Part shown: positions 14,053 through 22,835 of the stretch, one piece after another
Numbering within the stretch: the first letter of the stretch is position 1
Layout: the number at the start of each line of letters is the position of its first letter
Assembly (NCBI GenBank): GCA_937870825.1
Contig: CALMZO010000035.1
Location: 49,897 to 113,896, forward strand
Reading direction: 5' to 3'
Length of the DNA: 64,000 nt
Source: an uncultured Chloroflexota bacterium
GTDB taxonomy: Bacteria; Chloroflexota; Anaerolineae; UBA4142; SHND01
The notes under the pieces: generated by a model
Database searches by the model: none
The model's input: only the letters and a program-made list of their open reading frames with translations
What the model was told of the DNA's origin: nothing
Program-made: the position numbers and the translations under genes

Positions 14053-15321
14053 TCACTTGGTGATATGCATCGGCATCAACACATGCTTGTAGCCGCTATT
14101 GGCGACTTCGCCGAATAGCACCGGGCTGGCGGCGGTGCTGCACTGGAGGACTATCTGGGGCGCGCTCACGGACGCGACAAACTCTTTGACGAATTTGCCA
14201 TTGAGTCCAATGCGCTGCGCGGGTCCGTTCACCGCCGCGGCGAGCGCGCGAACCGTATCGCCTCCTTCCGCCGAACGCGCCGTGATCCGCAGCAGCCCAG
14301 CGTTTTCATTCTCGCCGGGTTGCACGTCGAGGATGACGAGATTGTGCGACTGCTTGGCGAAGATCATGGCGAGGTCCACCGCTGCGCCGAATGCGCCTGC
14401 ATCCATAACCACGCGCGTCGCGTGAGTTGTTGGCACGATCTGCCGATAATCCGGGAAATTGCCCTCGATGAGCGAGACCACTAACCGGTAGTTCGGCATG
14501 GTGAATTGCGCGTGCGTTTTGCTTGCATTCACGGCAAGGGTCACTACTGCATCCTCCGCGACGATCTTTTCAAAGTCGCGCAGCGCTTGCGCGGGAACGA
14601 TCACGCGCTGCGCCGTTTGTACTCCCGTCGCCGCCTCGAGTGCGCGCAGCGAGAGGCGAAATCCATCTGCCGCCGCAAACGCGAGGCCATTCGGATTGAG
14701 CTCGAATAAGATGCCGGTAAGAACCGGACGTGAATCGTCTACTGCCGCCGCATAGACCACCTGTCGCATCAATCCTTTGAATTCTTTTCCCGCCAACTCG
14801 ATTTGCGCCCCCGTTTCCCACGCGGGGGGCTGCGGAAACTCTGTCGCGGAAAGACCTTTGATGTTCGTGACAATGTCGTCGCAGCGGACGCGCAGCGTTT
14901 GCAGAGCGGCATCCACTTCAAAGTTGACCGTTGCATTTTGAGGTAAGTGCGCGATGAGTTCGGAAAGCGTGTCAAACGGTACGGCGATGCTGCCGGGCGA
15001 ATTCACCCGCGCGGCAAGCCATGCGCTCGACGTCGCATCCAGTCGGCTGGTCGAAACACTGAGTTGTCCAACGCCATCCGTTTGGTCAGTTTGCGGTGTC
15101 GTACTCAAGAGAGCACATTTGAGTGCGGGCAACGTCGTGCGCGCCGCGACCGTGTGTTTCACATTGCGCAGCGTCACCGCAAGCGCGGCAGGCGCGCACA
15201 CCGCGTTCAGCGCGGGCAGCGTAGGAAGATTGAGCGGAGCATTGATAAGCGTCGCATTGGAGGAAGATGGTTCGGTTGTGTCTGGAGGAAGCGTTTGTGG
15301 CTCTGTGGTTTGTGCGAGCAT
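14053..15321 (-). CDS. dnaN: DNA polymerase III sliding clamp (beta subunit)
   Basis: A 422-residue beta clamp with the three-domain layout. Recognisable segments are VKHTVAARTTLPALKCALL in domain I, AVDDSRPVLTGILFEL and AAADGFRLSLRALE in domain II, and SLIEGNFPDYRQIVP before domain III, ending in KHVLMPMHITK. The clamp encircles DNA and tethers the polymerase. The start at 15321 has GAAAGGACATTT before it, giving a non-canonical 45-residue Thr/Pro/Ala-rich N-terminal extension compared with ordinary clamps (about 365-375 aa). It is encoded next to PRTRC E and, with the alpha subunit and primase elsewhere in the window, suggests a self-supplied replisome. Probably additional to a chromosomal copy. 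Confidence 0.92.
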   Translation of the reverse strand: MLAQTTEPQTLPPDTTEPSSSNATLINAPLNLPTLPALNAVCAPAALAVTLRNVKHTVAARTTLPALKCALLSTTPQTDQTDGVGQLSVSTSRLDATSSAWLAARVNSPGSIAVPFDTLSELIAHLPQNATVNFEVDAALQTLRVRCDDIVTNIKGLSATEFPQPPAWETGAQIELAGKEFKGLMRQVVYAAAVDDSRPVLTGILFELNPNGLAFAAADGFRLSLRALEAATGVQTAQRVIVPAQALRDFEKIVAEDAVVTLAVNASKTHAQFTMPNYRLVVSLIEGNFPDYRQIVPTTHATRVVMDAGAFGAAVDLAMIFAKQSHNLVILDVQPGENENAGLLRITARSAEGGDTVRALAAAVNGPAQRIGLNGKFVKEFVASVSAPQIVLQCSTAASPVLFGEVANSGYKHVLMPMHITK

Positions 15322-15348
15322 AAATGTCCTTTCGTTAGGAAAATGAAT

Positions 15349-15377
15349 CAGCCGTTCACTACAAAAGTGAACGGCTG
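15349..15377 (-). terminator. hairpin between small gene and dnaN
   Basis: Arms CAGCCGTTCACT (15349-15360) and AGTGAACGGCTG (15366-15377) with a 5-base loop lie in the leader of dnaN and downstream of the 15437-15739 gene. A T-rich but interrupted tail (GATTCATTTTCC) follows on the minus strand. Confidence 0.5.
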
Positions 15378-15436
15378 TACCGCAAAACAAGTTATCGCGT
15401 TCAGACGAACGATTTGGTGTCTGACACAGATTACCC

Positions 15437-15739
15437 TTATTCGTTCGCGACAGGTTGCGTGTCAAAGAGAGGTAAAACTGCGCCCTCGCCTCCGCGCTGT
15501 GCAGCATCTTTGTCCCAATACACCAATTCGACGGAGCCGTTGTGATGTTGAATTTGCACGCTGGCTTGGCGATGTCCTTCGCTATCGGGAAATTCGATCA
15601 GCAAGGCATCGCGCCTGCGAAACAGAAGCGCGCACACGATAGAAACGTCATTCTCATCGTCATGCAATTCTTGTTCAATTGGCAGACTGCGCCGAACTCG
15701 GCGTTTTGGGTTTTTTCTATCACTATTCGGTTGAATCAT
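15437..15739 (-). CDS. hypothetical protein, 100 aa
   Basis: The start at 15739 (GGAAG four bases upstream) overlaps the end of the previous gene by 17 bases, indicating coupling. The protein has a basic N-terminus (KNPKRRVRRSLPIEQE) and a beta-rich core (VSIVCALLFRRRDALLIEF, VQIQHHNGSVELVYW). Function not recognised; the basic patch could bind nucleic acid. Confidence 0.6.
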   Translation of the reverse strand: MIQPNSDRKNPKRRVRRSLPIEQELHDDENDVSIVCALLFRRRDALLIEFPDSEGHRQASVQIQHHNGSVELVYWDKDAAQRGGEGAVLPLFDTQPVANE

Positions 15740-15911
15740 CTTCCGACACATCTTCTTCCACTTGCGGATAGGTTTCGAAGCTATCTGCGACGTACTCGCC
15801 TTCCGGCAAATTCGCCTCGTGCGCTTTTTTCTCTGCTTCTTCGACGCTGTTTGCTTCAATACGCAACCGCGCGTACATCGTCCAATAACAATCAATTGTA
15901 TAGACTGGCAT
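15723..15911 (-). CDS. hypothetical small acidic protein, 62 aa
   Basis: GGAGCAATCC precedes the ATG. The pattern MPVYTIDCYWTMYARLRIEA-SVEEAEKKA is that of a short beta-beta-alpha fold seen in many small phage and plasmid proteins; the tail is strongly acidic (VEEDVSEDDSTE). Function unknown. The gene is followed by a 17-base overlap with its downstream neighbour. Confidence 0.65.
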   Translation of the reverse strand: MPVYTIDCYWTMYARLRIEANSVEEAEKKAHEANLPEGEYVADSFETYPQVEEDVSEDDSTE

Positions 15912-15959
15912 GGATTGCTCCTTTCTGTTCGGCTCCTGCTTTATTGAGAACTGCCCGAC

Positions 15960-16247
15960 CTATGCGTGCCGCGCATGGCGTTGTTTGACGGCGCGCGTGC
16001 GCGCAATTTGGTTGTCTTGAGAAGGATTGGGCGTTTTCGACTTGATCGCTTTGAGAACGAGCCGGACGCAGCTGGGACAATGATCTGGGTGCATGCTGTT
16101 GTGCGTGCGGGGCTGGTTGAGAGAATAAGCCGGAATCTTTGCGCTTCGCATCTCTCGCAGCTGCTGTTCCGCGTCGGCAACGCTCAGATTATGGCTGAGG
16201 ATGGCGAACGTATCCTCTTTTGTGTCGTACGCACAAATGAGTTTCAT
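15960..16247 (-). CDS. hypothetical protein with CxxC pair, 95 aa
   Basis: Start at 16247, preceded by AAAGGACAACAC. The N-terminal 45 residues look like a compact alpha/beta domain (MKLICAYDTKEDTFAILSHN); a HPDHCPSCVRLVLKAI motif near residue 60 offers His/Cys ligands for a metal. The C-terminus is basic (ARTRAVKQRHARHA). Function not recognised. A hairpin at 16297-16324 lies upstream. Confidence 0.6.
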   Translation of the reverse strand: MKLICAYDTKEDTFAILSHNLSVADAEQQLREMRSAKIPAYSLNQPRTHNSMHPDHCPSCVRLVLKAIKSKTPNPSQDNQIARTRAVKQRHARHA

Positions 16248-16388
16248 GTGTTGTCCTTTCGTTGGCAAAATTGAAAAGTTTCATTCCTTGACTATCTCTC
16301 TCGCAAGAGAGTGTACGCGAGAGATGTCCACCCCAATCCATTATGACTCGTCATCGCTCCCTACAATCTCCGGTTCGGAGTTCATGTC

Positions 16389-17930
16389 CTATTTGTCATT
16401 CTCTTCCTCTGAATCGCGATCGTCGGTTTCTATTTCTGGTGGCATGTCCACATCAGCGGGTAAAAAGTAGAGCGCGTCGTCGGTGTAACGCAAGCTGTAG
16501 CCCCACGTTTGCATTTTTGCGGCAGCGCCGCGCAATCTATCGTGATTTCGGATTTTCCTTGCCGCGCTGTACCGGATCACCACAATCACCCGCCCCGCTT
16601 CGTCACCATACCACCATCCATATTCGCGATCGGAAAAATACTCCTCCCACAACCGCGCCACGTTTTCTGGAATCGGATACCCTTCCTCTTCTTCAGCGCG
16701 ATACCCCTTTGCCCAAAGCAGGCGTTTCGCCCTTTCAAAATCCTCGCGCTGAATGGGGTAATAGTTTTCCGCGCGTCCGCAATTGAACGTGACGATCAGC
16801 ACCGCCTCAGGATGTTCGATCACACGCTCGTTGACGACAGTGTGCCCTTGAATGATGACCGCCGCGCGCTCGCCGCCGCGCGCTTTCCAAAACAGTTCTT
16901 GATGTTCTTGCTCTTTGGTTTGAGCCTTGAGCCAGCCGACGGACGCGGATTGCGCAGTCAGCCCGCCGCGAGCGAGAGACTTGAGGGCTTCGCGCATGAC
17001 GTTTCGGTATCCGTTTTGACGCGCGTGCGCCAGCAGTTGGGAGGGAAGAGCAAATTCATTCGCTTCCAACAGTTCGCGCACCGCCTTGCGGAAGGGGTGT
17101 TGGAGTGCCGAGACTACGATCGCGGAGTAGATGCGTTGCGATTGACCGGTCAGCATCTTGCGCACGCCCGCCTCCAACGCCGCGCGCACCAACTCCGGCT
17201 CTTCCACATGCTCGCGCAGCGCGTGTTTCATTAGCCGATCCACCAGAGATTGAAGGGTCTCTTCATTTTCTTGCAGCGCGCTGCCATATAAACGCTGTGC
17301 GAATTGGGTCATTTCCTGCAAGCAGTGGTTTAACGCATTCTCAGCATCTTCCAATGTGCGCGCGTTGCCATGCGGATGAACCAACATCGCCGCGAGCCGC
17401 TGCCGCGCCGCCTCCGCGTTCACAGGCGGCAGCCTTTCGCGTTCGCGCAGCAAATTCCAAGTATCGGCGATGCGCGCGACGACTTTGGGAAAATGCTCGA
17501 GCAGCCAAAGAGGTGTGATCCGAAGAGAGGTCTGTGTGGCGGAATGCAGAAGTGCGTCCGATGTTACCGGATTCGAGAGTCCATCGGTCTCACCGGCAAA
17601 CGCGCGAACAATTGCCGAAGTGGGAACTGTCGATTGCAATGTGTCCACCGTCATCAGCAGCGTCGCGGTTTGTTCGACGTTACCTCCAATAGACGGCGAC
17701 TGGACCCAGAAATCCTTGGCGAGACTCGGTTCGGATAGCGCCAAGATGAATCCGAACAAGTCACTCGCCGCGTCCTCCGGAGCCGCCGATTCGGTTGCCG
17801 CTGGAGTAGTGTCGTCTCTTGGCAGCGCAGCGGGCAGTTCCACGGGCGTTGTTTCTGTCTCGATCCCAAGCAGCATCGCTTCGAGGAATGATCCTTGCTG
17901 CGATGCAGTAATCGATTTATGCCGTGTCAT
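16389..17930 (-). CDS. hypothetical protein, 513 aa
   Basis: Function not recognised. The start at 17930 lies 14 bases inside the upstream zinc-ribbon gene with GAGGCGG before it. The N-terminal 90 residues are low complexity (Thr/Pro/Ala). The middle (about 120-330) is all-helical with Arg/Leu-rich repeats. The C-terminal part is alpha/beta with AVLIVTFNCGRAENYYPIQR, VARLWEEYFSDREYGWWYGD and VIVVIRYSAARKIRNHDR, ending in a very acidic tail. No catalytic motif is obvious; the Tyr/Trp-rich C-terminal domain is the most likely functional core. Confidence 0.7.
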   Translation of the reverse strand: MTRHKSITASQQGSFLEAMLLGIETETTPVELPAALPRDDTTPAATESAAPEDAASDLFGFILALSEPSLAKDFWVQSPSIGGNVEQTATLLMTVDTLQSTVPTSAIVRAFAGETDGLSNPVTSDALLHSATQTSLRITPLWLLEHFPKVVARIADTWNLLRERERLPPVNAEAARQRLAAMLVHPHGNARTLEDAENALNHCLQEMTQFAQRLYGSALQENEETLQSLVDRLMKHALREHVEEPELVRAALEAGVRKMLTGQSQRIYSAIVVSALQHPFRKAVRELLEANEFALPSQLLAHARQNGYRNVMREALKSLARGGLTAQSASVGWLKAQTKEQEHQELFWKARGGERAAVIIQGHTVVNERVIEHPEAVLIVTFNCGRAENYYPIQREDFERAKRLLWAKGYRAEEEEGYPIPENVARLWEEYFSDREYGWWYGDEAGRVIVVIRYSAARKIRNHDRLRGAAAKMQTWGYSLRYTDDALYFLPADVDMPPEIETDDRDSEEENDK

Positions 17931-18153
17931 GCCGCCTCGCATGTCTCGTGTGCCGACGCGCTCGGTTTCGCCGCAGCAAAATTTGTTTCGGAAGGAATCG
18001 TTTGTGCCGAAATTTTCCTCCTCGTTCGTGAGGAAACTCAGCACGAAAAAAGAGTTGGTTGGGTCCGCACTGGGGACATTCGTACAACCCGCCCAAACCG
18101 CTCGCGCGGCAGTGCGGATTCCCACAGCTAGGGCATCGGACCGCGTGTATCAT
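17917..18153 (-). CDS. small zinc-ribbon protein, 78 aa
   Basis: Start at 18153, with GGAGGTGTCCAG directly upstream. Four cysteines in CPSCGNPHCRASGLGGLYECPQC form a zinc-ribbon-like set, followed by a long basic tail (KRFLPKQILLRRNRARRHTR) that could bind nucleic acid. The gene overlaps the following 513-residue gene by 14 bases. Role unknown; it may be a transcription or RNA-binding accessory. Confidence 0.65.
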   Translation of the reverse strand: MIHAVRCPSCGNPHCRASGLGGLYECPQCGPNQLFFRAEFPHERGGKFRHKRFLPKQILLRRNRARRHTRHARRHDTA

Positions 18154-18171
18154 CTGGACACCTCCATAAAA

Positions 18172-18214
18172 AAACACGCGTGCGGTCTGATTGAATCAAA
18201 TCGCACGCGTGTTT
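18172..18214 (-). terminator. intrinsic terminator
   Basis: Arms of 13 bp at 18172-18184 and 18202-18214 are followed on the minus strand by seven T. It lies downstream of the 18303-18677 gene and upstream of the zinc-ribbon gene, so it ends the former transcript. Confidence 0.8.
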
Positions 18215-18302
18215 GCATTCTTTGGCTTCGTCTACGACGACGCGTTTGGATTAGAACGAGAGTGGGTTGACGCTGGCTCTTGTCGTTAGCGAAACTCGTC
18301 CG

Positions 18303-18677
18303 TCAGTTCGCGATGACGCGCCACGCCACAAGCTCAAAATATGGGTATGGATCGGGGTCGGGTTTGCGGCGCTGAACTTGAACGTGCGGCTTTGCATGCG
18401 GATTGAAACGATTTGGGTCACGCCGCCACATGCCGCGATGGCGATACCATCCTTGATGCTCAATCTGCCCGTAATACATCCCTTTGCCCCAAAATAGGTT
18501 GCCCATGAGCGCGCGCTGTCGAACCGCCAATCGAATGGTGATGACTTTGCGTCCCGACCCCATATCGTCCCAGCGATGCCAGCTCAGACAAACGCCCGCG
18601 CGTCGCACGCATCCCTCTTGCATTCGTAGTAAATAGTTCGCTAGACGTTCCGCCTTCGTTCCTAGAACGATGCGCAT
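18303..18677 (-). CDS. hypothetical protein, 124 aa
   Basis: Strong binding site (GGGGAGGAGGATGC before ATG), 16-base overlap with the upstream gene. The protein is basic and rich in Trp, Tyr and Arg (MYYGQIEHQGWYRHRGMWRR). No known motif. A clear intrinsic terminator follows, so this gene ends the short 18303-18925 transcription unit. Confidence 0.6.
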   Translation of the reverse strand: MRIVLGTKAERLANYLLRMQEGCVRRAGVCLSWHRWDDMGSGRKVITIRLAVRQRALMGNLFWGKGMYYGQIEHQGWYRHRGMWRRDPNRFNPHAKPHVQVQRRKPDPDPYPYFELVAWRVIAN

Positions 18678-18925
18678 GCATCCTCCTCCCCTGCTGCGTT
18701 TGCTTCTGCTGGAGCAACAATATCTTGCATGGTGCCAAGATCATACTGTTCCAAGTCCATTGTGTCAGGGCGGCAGACAATCGCAAATACGCGCAGTGAA
18801 TCGGTTTGGATGACGCCCACGATGCGCCCCCGCGGTGTCATCTGCTTTGGCGTCAATCTATGCCTTTCCAATTCCGCGCGCATGAAGATGCACTCCGCAC
18901 GCGTCGCTTCGTCCTCATAGATCAT
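18662..18925 (-). CDS. hypothetical protein, 87 aa
   Basis: The start at 18925 has GAGGAGGGACGAGC upstream. The protein has a helical N-terminus (EDEATRAECIFMRAELERH) and a beta strand pair (GRIVGVIQTDSLRVFAIVCR). Function not recognised. It is translationally coupled to the next gene by a 16-base overlap. Confidence 0.6.
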   Translation of the reverse strand: MIYEDEATRAECIFMRAELERHRLTPKQMTPRGRIVGVIQTDSLRVFAIVCRPDTMDLEQYDLGTMQDIVAPAEANAAGEEDACASF

Positions 18926-18938
18926 GCTCGTCCCTCCT

Positions 18939-19169
18939 CTACGGGGTCGCGTCCTTGGCTTTGTCACGGGTTTGAGTTCGCGAGTTCTCGAGGTTCGTCG
19001 TCTCGCCATGCGAGACAATCACACACGCATTGTTTGTTCCCGGATAACAGCACACGCGTTTGCCGTTCGCTCGCGAACGAATGCAACAGCAGCCGCATAG
19101 GTATTTCTTTCCGCACACGGCGCACGTATAAAGGCGCGTGCGGTTGGCGCGACATACCGAACAGCGCAT
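18939..19169 (-). CDS. cysteine-rich small protein (zinc-finger-like), 76 aa
   Basis: AGAAAGGAAGGGCGG precedes the ATG. The first 45 residues contain ten cysteines: CSVC, CAVC, CGCCC and CC, arranged like paired treble-clef or HIT/B-box-type zinc sites. The C-terminus is polar and probably disordered. Possible role in protein-protein or nucleic acid binding; no family recognised. A terminator-like hairpin of the large upstream fusion gene precedes it. Confidence 0.65.
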   Translation of the reverse strand: MRCSVCRANRTRLYTCAVCGKKYLCGCCCIRSRANGKRVCCYPGTNNACVIVSHGETTNLENSRTQTRDKAKDATP

Positions 19170-19192
19170 CCGCCCTTCCTTTCTAAAATAAA

Positions 19193-19221
19193 GAGTCCAG
19201 CATTTGGATCATGCTGGACTC
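19193..19221 (-). terminator. terminator of the methyltransferase-helicase gene
   Basis: Perfect 11-bp arms at 19193-19203 and 19211-19221 with a 7-base loop are followed on the minus strand by TTTATTTTAG. Confidence 0.75.
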
Positions 19222-19285
19222 TCTTTCGCGAATTGATCCTGACTGGCGAAATGGACTCGCAAGCATCAAAATACAGATATGCCAA

Positions 19286-22200
19286 TCAGAAGAGTGTGGC
19301 TTGATAGCCCGTTGTGAATTCTGATGTGTTGATTAACTGACCAAATAGGGGATCGTCTGTCGAGGATGATATCACTGGTGGCAATGTGGCATTGGGTTCG
19401 GCGGCTGATAACGTCTCCGCGATTTCGGGCGCAGTCGCGCGCAGCCATTCGGTTTCTTGCGCGCGTCGTGCGGCGGCTTCCCTCTCTTTTTCGTGAAAGA
19501 GTTCGTGCAGGTCTTGTACTTGCGCCGTACCTTGCAATACTTTGCCGAGTTGACTCAGCACGTCGTCGGCGCTGGCTTGGCTTGCCATGAGGGACGCTTC
19601 CAGACTGTCGCCGTTGACCTTCACCGCCGCAGCCACTTTTTCCATGATCAACGACACGGCTGCGCTCTCCATTGTGTTGCGATAGACCAGATAGTATGCG
19701 TGGACGTCGTTTTGTTGCGTCAAGCGGAGCGGCCGCCGCAGTGCTTGTTGCATGGTATACGTACTGTAATTCGGCTCCGCAAAGATCATGGTCGGAAAGT
19801 CAATCAAGTCCAAGCCAGTGCGAACGAGGTCCATATTCGTGAGTAGAACCTTGACTCCACTCTGCACTTGCTTCGCGATCCACGCTTCGCGTTTGGTCGA
19901 AGAGATGCTGGACTTGAGGACCGTTACGGGCAAGCCCGCATGGGCGATCAATCTGCGGAGCCGTTCGCTAATATCGCGCGTGCCGGTCTGGCGCAGATAG
20001 ATAATCACACCGCGTCCTTCCATCACACTTGCTTTGGTAATCCGCAGCAATTCTTGTTCTTTCGGGTAAAGCCGGTCTTCGCCTAATCCTTTCGCCACCG
20101 CAATTACGCCGCCCTGTGGATCGCGAACGATTTCCTCGCGATGCCCCGAGTTGACGTAGCCCAGAAGAGATTGGAGATACGCTGACAGAAGGCGTTTCGG
20201 ACTCTGCCCGCTCTCGCGCAATTCTTCGAGTGCTTTTTCCAGCTGAAGCTGCAGCTTGGCATACTCCTCGCGATGATCTAGAGCGAGATCGAGATCGACC
20301 AGATGCTCTGTGAGCGGCACGAGATCGTACCCGAGGTCGGCGAGCTGCACGAACGAGGTGTAATTGAGGAGCCGAACGATCAGTTCGGGAGAAATCCCCG
20401 GACGTTCGCGCACATAGGTGCGGCTGCGGCGTTTCCCGGTGTAGACCCCAAATTCATCTTCATCGTCGGCATTACCATTACCTTTGAAGGTGACTTCTTC
20501 GAGGATGCCGTAGCGTGCTACAAAGCGCTGCATCTCATTCCAGCGATACTGCGCGGGAATTTTGGGATCAAGACGATAGAGCAGCGAAAAAAGCGTCGAA
20601 CTGTAGCCGCCAAAGATGGTTCCCGTCATTCCGAGTGTGTGGCGGCATGCCTGCTGCAACGCGCCCAATGCGTAGCCTACGTCGGTCGAATGTCCCTTCG
20701 CCTCGTGTACCTCGTCAGCTAGGAATAGACCAAAGAAGCCTCGAAGGTTTCGGCGGATGTATTCCGCAATCGGATAGCGAATGGTCCGCAAGCGCGCTAC
20801 TTCCACCTCACGCTTGCCGCGTTGGTTGAGATGGATCATTTGAAAGAACGGGCTGTGACATTGGGAGCAAAAGCGTTTTTTGTTTTCAAAGTATTCTGGA
20901 GTGGCGAGTCGGTCTTCGGCGTCGCGTGCCTCCGCACCGCAGTGCGCGCAATAGATTCGCTCGCGAAGAATAATGTAGCCATCTTCAATGTTCGGGATCA
21001 TACGGAGCGATTGAAGCGAAGATTCGGGGCTGGGTTCATAACTGTGTCCCGATGACAGATACGCCTGTTCGAGAAAACGCGGAGAAAAAGCATCTTCGAT
21101 CTCCGCGTCGTCGTACTCTTCCTCCTCGCGTTCCGCATCCCACATCGCATCTGGCTCGCCATCCGCGCCTTCCGCGCCCTCGATCCACCGCGGCGCGTGA
21201 CTTGCAATCCATTTCCACACCAACGGCGCATCGAGGTCTTGAACGTCTTTTTTGACGAACTCGAGCTGTTGCTTTTGTATGTATGCAGGTTCGGTCCCCG
21301 AGCCGAGTTTCGCCATTTCTTTCGAGCAAATCGCAAAAGCTATCTGCTCGGTCGGCAAAGTTTTCACCGTTCGCGCAAAACGCGCGACGTCGGCAATGCG
21401 TTCTACGATTTCCACATACGCGCCCGGCAGAATTTCCAAAATCTCGCGCTTCCACTTGGCAACCAAGTGCGCGGGACACATGACGAATACAGGATTCGCG
21501 TCTTTGCCCATCAGCGCCGCCAGCGCGGTTGAAATTGTGGTCTTTCCAACAGACATTTCGCCGACCAACACAACATTCTTTTGCTGCTTCAAGAGAAAAT
21601 ACAACGCGGTCGCGACGTGTTTTTGCGCTTCAAAGAGACCGCAGGTATTGCGGCGCGGGAGGCGACGGTGCGCGCTGAGACGGTTGAGCAGCTGCACCTT
21701 TTCAGCGGGTAGCGTGGTCTCATAGTCCATGTTGTACACGGGAGGATAAGAATCCAACACCTGCTGCAACAAAATGGAATTCCACTTTTCGGAGAACGCG
21801 GTTAACTTGCTCGTGTCGTCAATGTGTTCGAACTCGCCGGTCTTGAGGTCCAGGACGACCAACTCGGTCACGAACGTGTCGGTGACGCGTTTGGCTTCTT
21901 CGTCTTCGTTTTCGACTTGCTTTTTGTACGTGCGCCCTTTGACCAGGATGGACTCACCGTCACGCTCGAGTCGAATGTTTTGGACATATCCGGCTGCGAT
22001 CAGCGAAATGAGATGTCCTTGTTTCAAGCGCATCAACGGACGAAATGAATCGAGCTCGGTTTCGGGATCAAAGTGTTCCTGCCACGCCGGCGTGGTGCAC
22101 GCGCCGCTTTCTGCCATGAGCGCGATCACTTCGGCGTCCGATAAATTTTTCGCGTAAAAGTAAAAGTCGGGAACTTCGTGGGGCGAGGGAATGAGGTATT

Positions 22201-22825
22201 GTTGGTTTTCGTCCGGGGTTTCAATTAGCACTGGTAGCGTTCCGGCGCAGGCGCGATGCAGCGCTTCTTCTTCCGCCGCGGTGTCATCACTCGCAGTCGC
22301 GCGCTTGATGCCAAATACGACGATCTGTCGAAAATCCGCATATTCGGGATCGGGGAACCGATAAGCGCGCAGCGATCGATAATTTTTTGCCAGATACCCG
22401 GCGATCTTGGAACCGATCACGTGTTGGGGCACGATGTAAATCAGGACGCCATTGGGGGCGAGAAATTGAGTGCAGTGGGTGAGGAATTTGTGTTCGAGCC
22501 GCTTGCCTTGCACCACGTCGTACGGTGGATTGAGCCACAAGAGTTCGAACGCCTCGCGCGAAATTTTTGCCATGTCCACGTCGTCGGCAATGATGTGATC
22601 CATTTTGTATGACGCCTGAGTCGCGCGTTCATAGTCGAGCTCGACGCCGTAGGATTCAAGATGAAAGGTTTCGGCAAGGTGTGACGCGGCAACGCCTTCT
22701 CCCGCGCACGGATCGAGCAAACGACCGCCTTCTGCTTCTCTCCGCAGATGGTTGGCAATCCATTCCGTGACGCGCTCGGGAGTCGGATAGTAGCCCGCCT
22801 TTGCTACAGAAGCTAAACGTGCCAT
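19286..22825 (-). CDS. fusion of N6-adenine DNA methyltransferase and SNF2/DEAD-like helicase, 1179 aa
   Basis: The N-terminal ~180 residues are a class I adenine methyltransferase: SAM site LLDPCAGEG (38-44) and catalytic NPPY (99-102), of the type called DUF6094 in integrative elements. A linker to about residue 370 follows. The rest is a superfamily 2 helicase: Walker A VGEMSVGKTT (421-430), DEVH box in LADEVHEAKG, MTGTIFGG motif III, and a C-terminal helicase lobe with PLRLTQQNDVHAYYLVYRN. Two CxxC pairs (CAHC, CSQC) between the lobes form a zinc ribbon. Methylation and DNA remodelling in one chain suggest a restriction-like or anti-restriction role, or modification coupled to element replication. 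The two activities are usually encoded separately. A weak GAGA precedes the start. Confidence 0.85.
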   Translation of the reverse strand: MARLASVAKAGYYPTPERVTEWIANHLRREAEGGRLLDPCAGEGVAASHLAETFHLESYGVELDYERATQASYKMDHIIADDVDMAKISREAFELLWLNPPYDVVQGKRLEHKFLTHCTQFLAPNGVLIYIVPQHVIGSKIAGYLAKNYRSLRAYRFPDPEYADFRQIVVFGIKRATASDDTAAEEEALHRACAGTLPVLIETPDENQQYLIPSPHEVPDFYFYAKNLSDAEVIALMAESGACTTPAWQEHFDPETELDSFRPLMRLKQGHLISLIAAGYVQNIRLERDGESILVKGRTYKKQVENEDEEAKRVTDTFVTELVVLDLKTGEFEHIDDTSKLTAFSEKWNSILLQQVLDSYPPVYNMDYETTLPAEKVQLLNRLSAHRRLPRRNTCGLFEAQKHVATALYFLLKQQKNVVLVGEMSVGKTTISTALAALMGKDANPVFVMCPAHLVAKWKREILEILPGAYVEIVERIADVARFARTVKTLPTEQIAFAICSKEMAKLGSGTEPAYIQKQQLEFVKKDVQDLDAPLVWKWIASHAPRWIEGAEGADGEPDAMWDAEREEEEYDDAEIEDAFSPRFLEQAYLSSGHSYEPSPESSLQSLRMIPNIEDGYIILRERIYCAHCGAEARDAEDRLATPEYFENKKRFCSQCHSPFFQMIHLNQRGKREVEVARLRTIRYPIAEYIRRNLRGFFGLFLADEVHEAKGHSTDVGYALGALQQACRHTLGMTGTIFGGYSSTLFSLLYRLDPKIPAQYRWNEMQRFVARYGILEEVTFKGNGNADDEDEFGVYTGKRRSRTYVRERPGISPELIVRLLNYTSFVQLADLGYDLVPLTEHLVDLDLALDHREEYAKLQLQLEKALEELRESGQSPKRLLSAYLQSLLGYVNSGHREEIVRDPQGGVIAVAKGLGEDRLYPKEQELLRITKASVMEGRGVIIYLRQTGTRDISERLRRLIAHAGLPVTVLKSSISSTKREAWIAKQVQSGVKVLLTNMDLVRTGLDLIDFPTMIFAEPNYSTYTMQQALRRPLRLTQQNDVHAYYLVYRNTMESAAVSLIMEKVAAAVKVNGDSLEASLMASQASADDVLSQLGKVLQGTAQVQDLHELFHEKEREAAARRAQETEWLRATAPEIAETLSAAEPNATLPPVISSSTDDPLFGQLINTSEFTTGYQATLF

Positions 22826-22835
22826 ATCTCTCGGC

